Source: an unidentified bacterial endosymbiont (GTDB taxonomy: Bacteria > Pseudomonadota > Gammaproteobacteria > Enterobacterales > Enterobacteriaceae). From it: DNA of 64,000 bases. The translations under genes and the position numbers were made by a program. The stretch is taken from assembly GCF_918797525.1 (NCBI RefSeq), contig NZ_OU963893.1:4464001-4528000 (forward strand), given 5' to 3'. The first letter of the stretch is position 1. Every line of letters begins with the position of its first letter. The notes beneath the pieces were generated by a model. The model did not search any database, was not told where the DNA came from, and saw nothing but the letters and a program-made list of their open reading frames with translations. This document shows positions 1 through 10,311 of the stretch, one piece after another.

Positions 1-6
1 TTTCAT
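1..6 (-). CDS. ulaC: UlaC, ascorbate PTS EIIA (first two codons only)
   Basis: Only ATG-AAA of a leftward gene lies in the window. A strong ribosome binding site (AAGGAGG on the minus strand, bases 10-17) sits just upstream, directly after the ulaB stop. In E. coli ulaC follows ulaB and its protein starts Met-Lys, so this is very probably the EIIA component of the L-ascorbate phosphotransferase system, cut by the window edge. Identity rests on position and the two codons. Confidence 0.7.
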
Positions 7-15
7 ACAGCCTCC

Positions 16-321
16 TTACTTCACGTCTTGCGGGAAATGCTCTTTGATCACTCCCAGCAGTTTTGGGCCGAAATCCGCAGGCGACAGCATGTTGCGCACG
101 CCCACCACGTATTTATTACCCGTCACGGTAATTTCGCCGGCGATATGGGTAGAGGCGATGATGATGTCCGCACCGCTCAGCTCACTTTTGTATTCTCCTA
201 CCGCGCAGCTATTTACCGTGTGGTCTATGTTCGACTGGGTTAAAAATTGATCCACTTTCATTTTCATAATCATGGAGCTACCTTGCCCATTGCCACACAC
301 GGCCAGGATACGTACGGTCAT
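16..321 (-). CDS. ulaB: PTS ascorbate-specific EIIB component
   Basis: Cytoplasmic EIIB of the L-ascorbate PTS. It passes phosphate from EIIA (UlaC) to ascorbate during uptake through UlaA, giving ascorbate 6-phosphate. The 101-residue protein has the usual family length and begins with the EIIB phosphocysteine loop: Cys9 in [10 protein letters not shown]. It lies 12 bases downstream of ulaA and just upstream of ulaC, in the expected ulaABC order. Expression presumably depends on the UlaR-controlled promoter upstream of ulaA. Assignment by close resemblance to E. coli UlaB. Confidence 0.95.
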   Translation of the reverse strand: MTVRILAVCGNGQGSSMIMKMKVDQFLTQSNIDHTVNSCAVGEYKSELSGADIIIASTHIAGEITVTGNKYVVGVRNMLSPADFGPKLLGVIKEHFPQDVK

Positions 322-333
322 AATCGAAACTCC

Positions 334-1764
<1,431 letters not shown>

Positions 1765-1801
1765 CTAATCCCAGCGTGGTTGGTGCCATCACTCTATTAA
1801 T

Positions 1802-1840
1802 CACAAATAATCACCACAAGATTGAATTTGATTATTTGTG
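1802..1840. promoter_or_regulatory. UlaR-type operator (perfect 12-bp inverted repeat) at ulaA
   Basis: CACAAATAATCA at 1802-1813 and its exact reverse complement TGATTATTTGTG at 1829-1840, separated by 15 bases, lie about 70-105 bases upstream of the ulaA start. The ula regulon of E. coli is controlled by UlaR binding on both sides of the ulaA-ulaG intergenic region. The repeat is seen directly; UlaR binding is inferred. The rest of the 1735-2094 interval is AT-rich and I see no gene in it. Confidence 0.55.
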
Positions 1841-2037
1841 AGCTATCACGCAAATTATTTCCCTGCCGGTAGTAATGATTTTCAATCCCGCCTGATAAAA
1901 ACATAAAAACACTTACAATTCATGCAATTGATTCACATAAAATGCTATTGTAAACTTCTGGAAGTGGGTACACCTTCAGGATTTGCGAGCTAAATCGCGT
2001 AATTTAGCCGTTGCAAAGCGCATCGAATGGTGCCAGC

Positions 2038-2078
2038 ATTAATCATAACAAGTCACCACATGATTATTTTTGATTAAT
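2038..2078. promoter_or_regulatory. Second UlaR-type operator region just upstream of ulaG
   Basis: ATTAATCA (2038-2045) and TGATTAAT (2071-2078) form an inverted repeat that encloses a further copy of the TGATTATTT element (2061-2069) seen at the ulaA-side operator. It ends 17 bases before the ulaG start, so binding here would block ulaG transcription or initiation. Paired sites about 240 bases apart fit the repression-loop model described for E. coli UlaR. Confidence 0.5.
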
Positions 2079-2094
2079 ACCAGGAGTCAAAACG

Positions 2095-3159
2095 ATGAGT
2101 AAAGTGAACACTATCACCCGTGAGTCATGGATTTTGAGCACTTTCCCGGAATGGGGTAGCTGGCTGAATGAAGAGATTGAGCAGGAACAGGTTGCGCCTG
2201 GGACCTTTGCGATGTGGTGGCTGGGTTGCACGGGCATCTGGTTGAAATCAGAAGGTGGCAGCAATATTTGCGTCGATTTCTGGTGCGGCACGGGCAAGCA
2301 GAGCCACGGTAACCCACTGATGAAAAAAGGCCATCAGATGCAGCGTATGGCAGGGGTTGAAAAACTGCAGCCTAATCTGCGTACTACGCCGTTTGTGCTG
2401 GATCCCTTCGCCATTCGCCAGATCGACGCCGTGCTCTCTACACACGATCATAACGATCATATCGACGTGAACGTGGCGGCAGCGGTCATGCAAAACTGCG
2501 CAGACGATGTGCCGTTCATCGGGCCGCAGACCTGCGTGGATTTATGGGTCGGCTGGGGAGTACCGAAAGAGCGCTGCATCGTAATGAAGCCTGGCGATGT
2601 GGTAAAAATCAAAGACGTTGAAATCCACGCGCTGGATGCCTTTGATCGTACCGCCCTGATTACCCTGCCCGCCGACCAGAAAGCGGCTGGCGTGCTGCCA
2701 GACGGTATGGATGAACGCGCGGTAAACTATTTGTTCAAAACCCCCGGTGGTTCGCTGTATCACAGCGGTGACTCACATTACTCCAACTACTACGCGAAAC
2801 ACGGCAACGCGCATCACATCGACGTAGCGCTAGGTTCTTACGGCGAGAACCCGCGCGGTATCACCGACAAAATGACCAGCGCCGATATGCTGCGAATGGC
2901 GGAAGCGCTGAATGCCAAAGTGGTTATCCCGTTCCACCATGATATCTGGTCTAACTTCCAGGCCGACCCTCAGGAAATTCGCGTGCTGTGGGAGATGAAA
3001 AAAGATCGCCTGAAATACAGCTTCAAGCCGTTCATCTGGCAGGTAGGAGGCAAGTTCACCTGGCCACTGGATAAAGACAATTTCGAGTACCACTACCCGC
3101 GCGGCTTTGATGATTGTTTTAGCCTTGAGCCCGACCTGCCGTTCAAATCATTCCTCTGA
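2095..3159 (+). CDS. ulaG: L-ascorbate-6-phosphate lactonase
   Basis: Cytoplasmic metal-dependent lactonase that opens L-ascorbate 6-phosphate to 3-keto-L-gulonate 6-phosphate, the first step after PTS uptake. The 354-residue product has the metallo-beta-lactamase fold signature HDHNDHID near residue 120 and a second histidine-rich site around PFHHD. Length equals E. coli UlaG. The ATG is preceded by AGGAG at 2081-2085. It is divergent from ulaABC and followed by a stem-loop, then ulaR, so it looks like a single-gene transcript. Confidence 0.96.
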   Translation: MSKVNTITRESWILSTFPEWGSWLNEEIEQEQVAPGTFAMWWLGCTGIWLKSEGGSNICVDFWCGTGKQSHGNPLMKKGHQMQRMAGVEKLQPNLRTTPFVLDPFAIRQIDAVLSTHDHNDHIDVNVAAAVMQNCADDVPFIGPQTCVDLWVGWGVPKERCIVMKPGDVVKIKDVEIHALDAFDRTALITLPADQKAAGVLPDGMDERAVNYLFKTPGGSLYHSGDSHYSNYYAKHGNAHHIDVALGSYGENPRGITDKMTSADMLRMAEALNAKVVIPFHHDIWSNFQADPQEIRVLWEMKKDRLKYSFKPFIWQVGGKFTWPLDKDNFEYHYPRGFDDCFSLEPDLPFKSFL

Positions 3160-3174
3160 CAGTCAAGCCAGATC

Positions 3175-3205
3175 GCCAGACCCCAGCGTCTGGCAATTTC
3201 ATTTT
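3175..3205 (+). terminator. Probable terminator after ulaG
   Basis: GCCAGAC (3175-3181) pairs with GTCTGGC (3188-3194) across a 6-base loop and is followed by a T-rich tract (AATTTCATTTTTATTTT). It lies 15 bases after the ulaG stop and before ulaR. Confidence 0.6.
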
Positions 3206-3270
3206 TATTTTAGTAATTTCACGCTATTTCAAATATCATCTTTTAAAATCAATTTTTTTCGGAATAGCTC

Positions 3271-4026
3271 ATGACGGAAGCGCAACGGCATCAAATTTTA
3301 CTGGATCTCCTGGCGCAATCCGGGTTTGTCACCGTCGAGAAAGTGATCGATCGTCTGGGAATTTCCCCGGCGACGGCGCGTCGGGATATCAACAAGCTGG
3401 ATGAAAGCGGTAAGCTAAAAAAAGTGCGTAACGGTGCGGAAGCCATCAGCCAGCAGCGTCCCCGCTGGACGCCGATGAACATCCATCAGGCGCAAAATCA
3501 CGACGAAAAAGTACGGATTGCCAGAGCGGCCTCTCAGTTGGTAAACCCTGGAGAGAGCGTCGTGATCAACTGCGGCTCCACGGCGTTTCTTCTGGGCCAG
3601 GAGATGTGCGGGAAACCGGTGCAGATCATCACCAACTATTTGCCGCTCGCTAACTATCTCATCGACAAAGAGCATGAAAGCGTGGTGATCATGGGCGGCC
3701 AGTACAATAAAAGCCAGTCCATTACCCTCAGCCCCCAGGACCACGAAAACCACCTCTATGCCGGACACTGGATGTTTACCAGCGGTAAAGGCCTTACCGC
3801 TGATGGACTGTATAAAACCGATATGCTGACCGCGATGGCGGAACAAAACATGCTTAACGTGGTTGGCAAGCTGGTGGTGCTGGTCGATAGCAGCAAAGTC
3901 GGCGAGCGCGCGGGCATGCTGTTCAGCCGTGCAGAGCAGATCAACATGGTGATCACCGGCAAAACCGCTAGCCCGAAGGTTCTCCAGAAGCTGGAAGATC
4001 AGGGCGTGAAAATTCTGCTCGTTTAA
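3271..4026 (+). CDS. ulaR: DeoR-family repressor of the ula regulon
   Basis: Transcriptional repressor of ascorbate utilisation; L-ascorbate 6-phosphate is the known inducer of the E. coli protein. The 251-residue product has the DeoR winged helix-turn-helix at residues ~5-55 ([17 protein letters not shown]) and a C-terminal sugar-phosphate-binding domain with the [11 protein letters not shown] and [14 protein letters not shown] stretches. It is on the same strand as ulaG. Its last 4 bases overlap the convergent end of yjfP. Confidence 0.95.
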   Translation: MTEAQRHQILLDLLAQSGFVTVEKVIDRLGISPATARRDINKLDESGKLKKVRNGAEAISQQRPRWTPMNIHQAQNHDEKVRIARAASQLVNPGESVVINCGSTAFLLGQEMCGKPVQIITNYLPLANYLIDKEHESVVIMGGQYNKSQSITLSPQDHENHLYAGHWMFTSGKGLTADGLYKTDMLTAMAEQNMLNVVGKLVVLVDSSKVGERAGMLFSRAEQINMVITGKTASPKVLQKLEDQGVKILLV

Positions 4027-4745
4027 AGATGCTGGCTGAAAAAAGCGACCGTGGCATCCAGCGCCATCGGCGTGATGCGATGACGAACGCCCGCTTCCCA
4101 CAGGCAGGTCAGATTGTTGTCCAGCCCTTCACGCTGCAGAGCCTGCTGCAGGCGAAAGGTTTCGGCTGCGGGAACGACATCGTCCGCATCGCCATGCCAT
4201 AACAACAGCGGGCGGTCGGCCAGACGCGGCAAGGCCCGGGAGACCTCCCATTGTGCCAGTAACCCTTCAATTTTCATGAAGTCCTGCGGTGGAAATAGCG
4301 TTTGTGAAAGCGTGGTGAAATAGCCGGAACCCATCAGACAGGCAACGGACTTCACTTCAGGATACTGCGTCATGATCCCCAGTGCTGTCATGCCTCCCAT
4401 GGATGCCCCGGCTACCGCCAGACGTTCGCCCTCCACCCATCCAGCCTGATAAAGCGCATCGCGCAGCCCGGAAAATTCGTCCAGACTAGCGTGCAGTATT
4501 TGCCAGAACTGACCAAGCCGCGCCTGTTCGTCACCGCTAAACCGTGCGCCGTGGTCGGGCGCATCTGGCATAACGACACGGAACCCGGCCCGGGCCAGCG
4601 CCACGGCAAAATAGCTGTAGACCAGCTTTGATGAGGTAAATCCATGATAAAAAACCACCACAGGCAGGGGATGATCGCCTTTTCCTGCGGGGATGGCATG
4701 TAATATTTCATGGCCGCCGAGACGGCATGTTTCAAGTTCAATCAT
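4023..4745 (-). CDS. yjfP: YjfP-like alpha/beta-hydrolase (carboxylesterase)
   Basis: Predicted cytoplasmic serine esterase of 240 residues (E. coli YjfP is 249). The fold is indicated by an HGF oxyanion element near residue 34, the nucleophile elbow GASMGG with Ser around 115, the acid in HGDADDVVP and the catalytic histidine in GVRHRITP near the C-terminus. The physiological substrate is unknown; the E. coli protein acts on short acyl esters in vitro. It is convergent with ulaR (4-base overlap) and divergent from bsmA. Confidence 0.85.
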   Translation of the reverse strand: MIELETCRLGGHEILHAIPAGKGDHPLPVVVFYHGFTSSKLVYSYFAVALARAGFRVVMPDAPDHGARFSGDEQARLGQFWQILHASLDEFSGLRDALYQAGWVEGERLAVAGASMGGMTALGIMTQYPEVKSVACLMGSGYFTTLSQTLFPPQDFMKIEGLLAQWEVSRALPRLADRPLLLWHGDADDVVPAAETFRLQQALQREGLDNNLTCLWEAGVRHRITPMALDATVAFFSQHL

Positions 4746-4882
4746 TGTCGCTCCTGTGCTTATGAATGATTCATAATGTTGAGAACTGGGTTACGCTTTC
4801 ACGCTATTTTCATTCGAATTTCACGGCCCAGATAACACTTCGGGAACATTCCCCCCCAACTAAACTTATAGACAACTACACT

Positions 4883-5212
4883 ATGGCTATCAGGAAAAGA
4901 GATAAGGTTATGCGCAGTTTAACTGCTTTATTGCTGGTCTCTCTGCTCAGCGGCTGTAACGCCCTACAGGGGACACCGCAGCCCGCTCCGCCGGTTGCCG
5001 ATCATCCGCAGGAAATTCGACGTAATCAGACAGAAGGATTACAGCGAATGGGAACGATCTCCGCGCTGGTTCGCGGTTCCCCGGATGACGCGGAAGAAGC
5101 AATAAAAGCACAGGCCGTTGCCGCCAAAGCGGATTACTATGTCGTCATTATGATCGATGAAACTATCGTTACGGGACAGTGGTATTCACAGGCTATTTTG
5201 TATCGTAAGTAG
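4883..5212 (+). CDS. bsmA: BsmA, biofilm/peroxide-stress lipoprotein
   Basis: Small outer-envelope lipoprotein of the YhcN/DUF1471 family, implicated in biofilm stress resistance and motility control in E. coli. Starting at the ATG at 4883 gives 109 residues, the E. coli length, with the lipobox cysteine at residue 25 (LLSGC). A long upstream extension of the frame has no support, and a later ATG at 4910 would remove only the n-region. The C-terminal half (ADYYVVIMIDETIVTGQWYS) is the conserved DUF1471 strand pair. Confidence 0.85.
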   Translation: MAIRKRDKVMRSLTALLLVSLLSGCNALQGTPQPAPPVADHPQEIRRNQTEGLQRMGTISALVRGSPDDAEEAIKAQAVAAKADYYVVIMIDETIVTGQWYSQAILYRK

Positions 5213-5360
5213 AGGTCATTATTTGAACGGCATTTACACGGCTTTGCGTCTATAGACATTTTCCTGTCCACAATAAACTCCATGCCCGCACCAATGGAAG
5301 TGAGTTTATTCGCGAAGGATTGCCCGGCGGATACCGGAGACATGTGAAATGGAGCTTACG

Positions 5361-5636
5361 ATGAACCGAACTCTTGCTTTGACCACGCTGTTGCTTTCCG
5401 CAGGTCTGTTGAGCACGACCGCGCAGTCAGCTGAATTTGCGAGCGCTGATTGCGTAACGGGCCTGAATGAAATTGGCCAGATCTGCGTAAATAACATTAC
5501 AGGGAGCCCGTATGATGTTGAACGTGTCGTTGCATTAAAGGCCGATGAACAGGGCGCCTCCTGGTATCGGATCATTGAGATGCAGGAAGATAGCCATGTC
5601 GATCGCTGGCGGGTTCAAGCCATTCTGTATGCCTGA
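5361..5636 (+). CDS. yjfN: YjfN, periplasmic DUF1471 protein
   Basis: A 91-residue periplasmic protein with a signal peptide (hydrophobic run TTLLLSAGLLSTTAQSA, likely cleavage after TAQSA) and a DUF1471-type domain related to BsmA, its neighbour. Length matches E. coli YjfN, which has been reported to activate the DegP protease; I recall this and cannot test it here. The ATG at 5361 is preferred over one at 5349 because GGAG lies at the right distance and the longer form would put charged residues before the signal peptide. A hairpin terminator follows. Confidence 0.8.
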   Translation: MNRTLALTTLLLSAGLLSTTAQSAEFASADCVTGLNEIGQICVNNITGSPYDVERVVALKADEQGASWYRIIEMQEDSHVDRWRVQAILYA

Positions 5637-5649
5637 TTCTCTCCCGGAT

Positions 5650-5680
5650 AAAAGCCACTTATTTTTAGTGGCTTTTCGTT
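5650..5680 (+). terminator. Rho-independent terminator after yjfN
   Basis: AAAAGCCAC (5650-5658) pairs exactly with GTGGCTTTT (5668-5676) across a 9-base loop and runs into a T-rich tail, 14 bases after the yjfN stop. Confidence 0.85.
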
Positions 5681-5750
5681 TATGCAAATTTTTTACCCGC
5701 CAAACATTTCTTTAAAAATAAGTAATTAACAAATTGTTACATTAATTGAA

Positions 5751-5777
5751 TAAATGTTATCGTGTCTTTGCCGTTGA
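5751..5777 (+). promoter_or_regulatory. Sigma-28 (FliA) promoter of the chemoreceptor gene
   Basis: TAAATGTT (5751-5758), an 11-base spacer and GCCGTTGA (5770-5777) match the flagellar class 3 consensus TAAAGTTT-N11-GCCGATAA at most positions, with the exact spacer length. It lies 30 bases upstream of the chemoreceptor start, the arrangement expected for a gene co-expressed with flagella. Confidence 0.75.
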
Positions 5778-5807
5778 AGAGCCATACCTTTTCAATGATG
5801 AGCAATT

Positions 5808-7739
5808 ATGATCAATTTTTTCCGCCGTGCAGGTCTGGGCACTAAGCTATCGCTGCTAACTGGCGTGAGTGTCGCCATTCTGTTTCTGCTTTTTACGTTT
5901 CTGCTCAGCCATAAAGCCAGCCAGCAGCTTGAAGCTCTCGCCGTAGAAGATCTGCATAATCAATCTACCGGCATGGTCGATATGGTTCAGATGTTTAACA
6001 CCAGCCTGAGCGAAGAGGTTGAAAGTTATACCCGGCTGTTCACGACCTTCCTGCCTCAGCCGTTTAACGTCGATAATAGCGAGCCGCGGACGATTAATGG
6101 TCTTAGCATGCCCCTGCTAAAAGGTGGCGATGTTGAACTCCATGAAAATAACACCTTTTCTGACGACTTCCTGAAGCGTACGGGAGCGATCTCCACGCTC
6201 TTCGTGCGCTGCGGTAACGATTTTGTCCGCGTCGCCACCTCCCTGCGCAAAGAAAATGGCGATCGCGCTATGGGTACGGTTCTGGACTCGTCCAGTCCGG
6301 CTTTCGCAGCCGTCACTAAGGGAGACGTCTACCGGGGTCTGGCGCTGCTGTTCGGTAAACGCTACATCACCCAGTATCAGCCGATCAAAAATGCGGAGGG
6401 TCAGGTCATTGGGATCATCTTTGTCGGGGTGAACATTACCCACTCCTGGAACGTTATGCGCGAGAAAATCCTCAACCGACGCCTGGGCGAGAGCGGACAT
6501 TTCTTTGTTCTGGATCGCAGTAGCGGCAAGAACCACGGCCACTTTCTCTTCCACCCGAGCGCGGAAGGGCAAACGCCAGCGTGGGACAGCGCCACTCAGC
6601 AACGGCTGCTGAGCGATAAATCCGGCACCCTGGAACGGGTCAGTGCTGATGGTCGCACGCTTAAAATGGCCTTTACCCCGCTACCCGGCTGGAACTGGAC
6701 CATTGTGGGTGAAGTGGATAAATCCGCCCTGCTATTAAGTGTAACCACCATGCGCGACCGTTTCCTGCTGGCAGGCGTGCTACTTTCGGCCCTCTTCGCT
6801 GGTCTGTTTGTGGTGATTATCCGTCGGCTTCTGACGCGTCCCCTGCGCGATGTCATTCACCTGGCTCGCCAGTATGCGGCAGGTGACCTGCGGGCCAACC
6901 TGCCCGTAACGCGCCAGGACGAAGTGGGTCAACTTATTTTCGCCATCAATGGAATTGGTGAAGGACTGCAAAAAATTGTCCTCCAGGTTCGCGACGCCGC
7001 AGGCGAGATCCATTTGGGGACAAACGCGCTGGCAGCCGACACCGGAGAGATCTCCGGACAAATTAACAAGCAGGCCAGCAGCGTAGAAGAGACGTCCGCC
7101 AGTATGGAAGAGCTGGCGGCGACCGTGCAGCAAAATGCGGCGAATATGGAGCAAACGCAGCAACTGGTCAGTGAAACCTCGCGCGCGGTGCATCAGGGCG
7201 GCGAGACGGTGACGCGCGCGGTTACCACCATGGATGATATTCGCGACGCATCGAAACGTATCGAAGACATTACGCGGGTGATTGAATCTATCGCTTTCCA
7301 GACCAACATTCTGGCGCTAAATGCCGCTGTAGAAGCCGCACGCGCAGGTGAGCACGGTAAAGGCTTTGCCGTGGTGGCGCAGGAAGTTCGCGCCCTGGCG
7401 GCACGCAGCGCCAACGCGGTGAAGGAGATTGAGCAACTGATTGGCGATACGCTGAATAAAGTGAGCGAAGGCCACGCGCTGTCTGAGCAGACGCGCATGG
7501 CGATGGATTCCATCATTGCGCACATTGATAACATCAGCCAGTTGGTCACGGAAATTAACCACGCCTCCCGCGAGCAATCCGCCGGGATTGGACAGGTGAA
7601 TCTGGCCATGACCCATATCGGTGAAGCGTCGCACATTAATGCCGACCGCGTATCACGTAGCGAACAGACGGCACAAACGCTGCGCGAGAAAGGTTCACAC
7701 CTCACACACCTGGTCAGTCTGTTCCAGCTTAAAGGCTAA
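5808..7739 (+). CDS. Methyl-accepting chemotaxis protein with Cache-type sensor
   Basis: Transmembrane chemoreceptor of 643 residues. TM1 is at ~14-34. A ~280-residue periplasmic sensor of the Cache3-Cache2 fusion type follows (YITQYQPIKNAEGQVIGIIFVG is its distal part, shown here as a description of residues ~184-205). TM2 is at ~318-338, then a HAMP linker to ~392, then the cytoplasmic helical hairpin whose conserved tip lies at ~493-530 (FQTNILALNAAVEAARAG). The C-terminus ends HLVSLFQLKG and lacks the NWETF-type CheR/CheB-docking pentapeptide of major E. coli receptors. The ligand is unknown. E. coli has no receptor here; it sits between yjfN and aidB with its own FliA promoter and overlaps the aidB end by 4 bases. 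Confidence 0.92.
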   Translation: MINFFRRAGLGTKLSLLTGVSVAILFLLFTFLLSHKASQQLEALAVEDLHNQSTGMVDMVQMFNTSLSEEVESYTRLFTTFLPQPFNVDNSEPRTINGLSMPLLKGGDVELHENNTFSDDFLKRTGAISTLFVRCGNDFVRVATSLRKENGDRAMGTVLDSSSPAFAAVTKGDVYRGLALLFGKRYITQYQPIKNAEGQVIGIIFVGVNITHSWNVMREKILNRRLGESGHFFVLDRSSGKNHGHFLFHPSAEGQTPAWDSATQQRLLSDKSGTLERVSADGRTLKMAFTPLPGWNWTIVGEVDKSALLLSVTTMRDRFLLAGVLLSALFAGLFVVIIRRLLTRPLRDVIHLARQYAAGDLRANLPVTRQDEVGQLIFAINGIGEGLQKIVLQVRDAAGEIHLGTNALAADTGEISGQINKQASSVEETSASMEELAATVQQNAANMEQTQQLVSETSRAVHQGGETVTRAVTTMDDIRDASKRIEDITRVIESIAFQTNILALNAAVEAARAGEHGKGFAVVAQEVRALAARSANAVKEIEQLIGDTLNKVSEGHALSEQTRMAMDSIIAHIDNISQLVTEINHASREQSAGIGQVNLAMTHIGEASHINADRVSRSEQTAQTLREKGSHLTHLVSLFQLKG

Positions 7740-9358
7740 CCGACCCTGCCCGTGGCGCGCAACAGCAGGTCATTCTGTACCGGTTTGCTCAGCAACGTTC
7801 CGCCACGGGTATCCAGCATCATGCGGCACCACGCCTGCGCCACGGGCGGTGATGCGTGCCGCAGCATCTGGCTGCCAGCGCCCAGTAAAAAGAGCTGTTG
7901 TGCGATCTCCCTGCCCTGCGCCTCCTGCGGTTTACGCACGTTTTGCTGCAGTTGACGCCAGGCGCGATCGAAGTGCCGGTCTTGCCCTTTCACCTGCGCA
8001 AAATCGTCGCTGAGCAGGCCAAGAATACCGGGCTGCTTCGCCAGCACGCGCAGGACATCCAGACACATGATATTGCCCGAACCTTCCCAGATGCTGTTGA
8101 CCGGGATTTCACGATAAAGCCGTGGCAGTTCACTCTCTTCGCAATACCCGGCCCCGCCCAGCACCTCCATGGCCTCTGCCACGAAGGGAATACCTGCTTT
8201 GCAGATGCTGAACTTCGCCGCAGGTGTGAAAAGCCGCGCCCAGGCCGCCTCTTGCGGGTCGGCGCGTTTATCCCACGCGCGGGCAAGGCGGAATAACAGC
8301 GCGGTTTGCCCCTCCAGCATCAACGCCATGCGGCTTAATACCTCACGCATCAAAGGCTGTTCAATCAAATTTTTGCCGAAGGTCTGGCGCTGATGAGCAT
8401 GATAGAGCGCGACGGATAACGCCCGACGCATCAGCCCGTGGCTACCAAGCGCGCAGTCAAAACGCGTCAGCCCGCCCATCTTCAGGATATGCCGCACGCC
8501 TTCGCCCTCTTCACCCAGAAGCCAGCCTGAGGCATCGAAAAACTCCGCTTCGCTGCTGGCGTTGGCGCGGTTGCCCAGCTTATCTTTCAGGCGCTCCAGG
8601 TGCACGGCATTGCGATGCCCGTCAGGCAGAAAGCGCGGCACAAAAAAGCAGGACAAACCCCCCTTAGCCTGGGCCAGCACCAGGTGGGCATCGCTTTGTG
8701 GTACAGAGAAAAACCATTTGTGACCCATCAGCCGATAACTGCCGTCACTGCATTTTTCCGCTCTGGTGGTATTGCTGAGGACGTCCGATCCGCCCTGCTT
8801 TTCCGTCATCCCCATGCCGATCAATAGACCGCGTTTTTGCCCACCGGGAACGAAATGCGGATCATAACGATCGCTCAGTAAGGGATCTATCCAGCCCTGG
8901 AAGAGTTTAGGTAGCGACTGTTGCAGCAGCGGCGTGGCGGCAAAGGTCATGGTGATGGGACACAGCGTTCCCGCTTCCACCTGGGCATGCAGAACAAAGC
9001 GAGCCGCCCGGGCGACGAAGGATCCTTTACGGGCCTCCTCTTCCCACGCCAGATTGTGTACCCGGTTGGCGCACAACCCCTGCATCAGCAAATGCCATGC
9101 CGGGTGGAAACGAACGTCATCAAGCCGCGCTCCCGTAGCATCAAAACGTAACAGCTCCGGCGGGTTAACATTGGCGAGCCTGCCAAGTTCCAGCGATTCC
9201 GCCGTGCCTAACTGTTGTCCAATACTGGCGAGTAGCTCGCTATCCCACCCGGCCCCTTCGCGAGTAATGGCATCGCGCAGGGCACAATCAGAGAGGAAAA
9301 GATTGCTGTTAGAGAGCGGGGCGGGTTGATTAAAAACGGTATGCGTCTGCCAGTGCAT
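7736..9358 (-). CDS. aidB: AidB, acyl-CoA dehydrogenase-like alkylation-response protein
   Basis: FAD-containing, DNA-binding member of the acyl-CoA dehydrogenase superfamily, induced by alkylation damage in E. coli as part of the Ada response; its exact reaction is still unsettled. The 540-residue protein keeps the FAD-binding core (MGMTEKQGGSDVLSNTTRAE, GHKWFFSVPQSD) and the dehydrogenase C-terminus with GGAGYCEESELPRLYRE. The ATG at 9358 (MHWQTHTVFNQP) matches the E. coli start and has AAGGAGGG upstream; the frame is open 75 bases further. In E. coli several yjf genes separate aidB from rlmB; here only ~160 bases do. Confidence 0.94.
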   Translation of the reverse strand: MHWQTHTVFNQPAPLSNSNLFLSDCALRDAITREGAGWDSELLASIGQQLGTAESLELGRLANVNPPELLRFDATGARLDDVRFHPAWHLLMQGLCANRVHNLAWEEEARKGSFVARAARFVLHAQVEAGTLCPITMTFAATPLLQQSLPKLFQGWIDPLLSDRYDPHFVPGGQKRGLLIGMGMTEKQGGSDVLSNTTRAEKCSDGSYRLMGHKWFFSVPQSDAHLVLAQAKGGLSCFFVPRFLPDGHRNAVHLERLKDKLGNRANASSEAEFFDASGWLLGEEGEGVRHILKMGGLTRFDCALGSHGLMRRALSVALYHAHQRQTFGKNLIEQPLMREVLSRMALMLEGQTALLFRLARAWDKRADPQEAAWARLFTPAAKFSICKAGIPFVAEAMEVLGGAGYCEESELPRLYREIPVNSIWEGSGNIMCLDVLRVLAKQPGILGLLSDDFAQVKGQDRHFDRAWRQLQQNVRKPQEAQGREIAQQLFLLGAGSQMLRHASPPVAQAWCRMMLDTRGGTLLSKPVQNDLLLRATGRVG

Positions 9359-9480
9359 GCTGTGTCCCTCCTTCAGTGGCAATGGAGATAAGTATGGACA
9401 GGCTGCAGGCTTACTGCATGGGAGGAAGATCACAGGATGGCGATCGCGGTGCGCTGAGGGCCATTGGTGAAATGAATTTT

Positions 9481-9506
9481 GCCCGGTGGCGCTGCGCTTA
9501 CCGGGC
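9481..9506. repeat. REP-like palindromic element between aidB and rlmB
   Basis: The 26 bases begin GCCCGGTGGC and end TTACCGGGC, folding as an imperfect hairpin of the REP/BIME kind that is common in intergenic DNA of Enterobacter and Klebsiella. It lies 8 bases after the rlmB stop and may protect or terminate the rlmB message. Confidence 0.6.
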
Positions 9507-9514
9507 GAAACAGG

Positions 9515-10246
9515 CTACCCGCGCTGGCGCACCGCTTCAAACAGACAGATACCCGTTGCAACAGAAACGTTCAGAGACGATACGCTACCGGCCATCGGAA
9601 TGCTAATCAGCTCATCGCAGTGCTCGCGCGTCAGACGCCGCATCCCTTCGCCTTCCGCACCCATCACCAGCGCCAGACGACCGGTCATTTTGCTCTGGTA
9701 CAGGGTGTGATCCGCTTCGCCAGCCGTACCGACGATCCAGATATTCTCCTCCTGCAGCAGACGCATGGTGCGCGCCAGGTTAGTGACGCGGATCAGCGGG
9801 ACATTTTCCGCCGCGCCACAGGCCACTTTTTTGGCCGTCGCGTTGAGCTGCGCGGAGCGATCTTTCGGTACGATCACCGCATGCACGCCAGCGGCATCGG
9901 CGCTACGCAAGCATGCACCGAGGTTGTGCGGATCGGTCACGCCGTCAAGGATCAGGAAGAACGGTTTATCCAGTTCGGCTATCAGATCCGGCAGATCGTT
10001 TTCCTGATACTGACGGCCCGGCTTCACGCGGGCAATAATGCCCTGGTGAACCGCGCCCTCACTTTTCTCATCCAGGAACTGGCGGTTCGCCAGTTGGATA
10101 ACCACGCCCTGAGCTTCCAGCGCATGGATCAGCGGCATCAGACGTTTATCTTCCCGCCCTTTCAGAATAAACACTTCCTGAAAGCGCTCTGGTGCGCGCT
10201 CCAGCAGGGCCTGCACCGCGTGGATGCCGTAAATCATTTCACTCAT
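9515..10246 (-). CDS. rlmB: 23S rRNA (guanosine-2'-O-)-methyltransferase RlmB
   Basis: SPOUT-class methyltransferase that methylates the 2'-hydroxyl of G2251 in 23S rRNA (peptidyl-transferase region). The 243 residues equal the E. coli length. An N-terminal substrate-binding domain ends near 75. The C-terminal trefoil-knot domain carries [31 protein letters not shown] and [17 protein letters not shown]. It is downstream of rnr on the same strand, with a stem-loop between them, as in the E. coli rnr-rlmB operon. Confidence 0.97.
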   Translation of the reverse strand: MSEMIYGIHAVQALLERAPERFQEVFILKGREDKRLMPLIHALEAQGVVIQLANRQFLDEKSEGAVHQGIIARVKPGRQYQENDLPDLIAELDKPFFLILDGVTDPHNLGACLRSADAAGVHAVIVPKDRSAQLNATAKKVACGAAENVPLIRVTNLARTMRLLQEENIWIVGTAGEADHTLYQSKMTGRLALVMGAEGEGMRRLTREHCDELISIPMAGSVSSLNVSVATGICLFEAVRQRG

Positions 10247-10274
10247 TGATAGTTCTCGTTATGACTTTTCTTTT

Positions 10275-10295
10275 CCCTCTCCCACCGGGAGAGGG
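10275..10295. repeat. Intercistronic hairpin between rnr and rlmB
   Basis: CCCTCTCC and GGAGAGGG form a short perfect stem in the gap between the rnr stop and the rlmB start. On the coding (minus) strand it is followed by A-rich, not T-rich, sequence, so it is more likely an mRNA-stabilising or dispersed repeat element than a terminator. A related CCCTCTCC stem occurs at 55766-55797. Confidence 0.5.
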
Positions 10296-10311
10296 TCAGG
10301 GTGAGGAGGAA

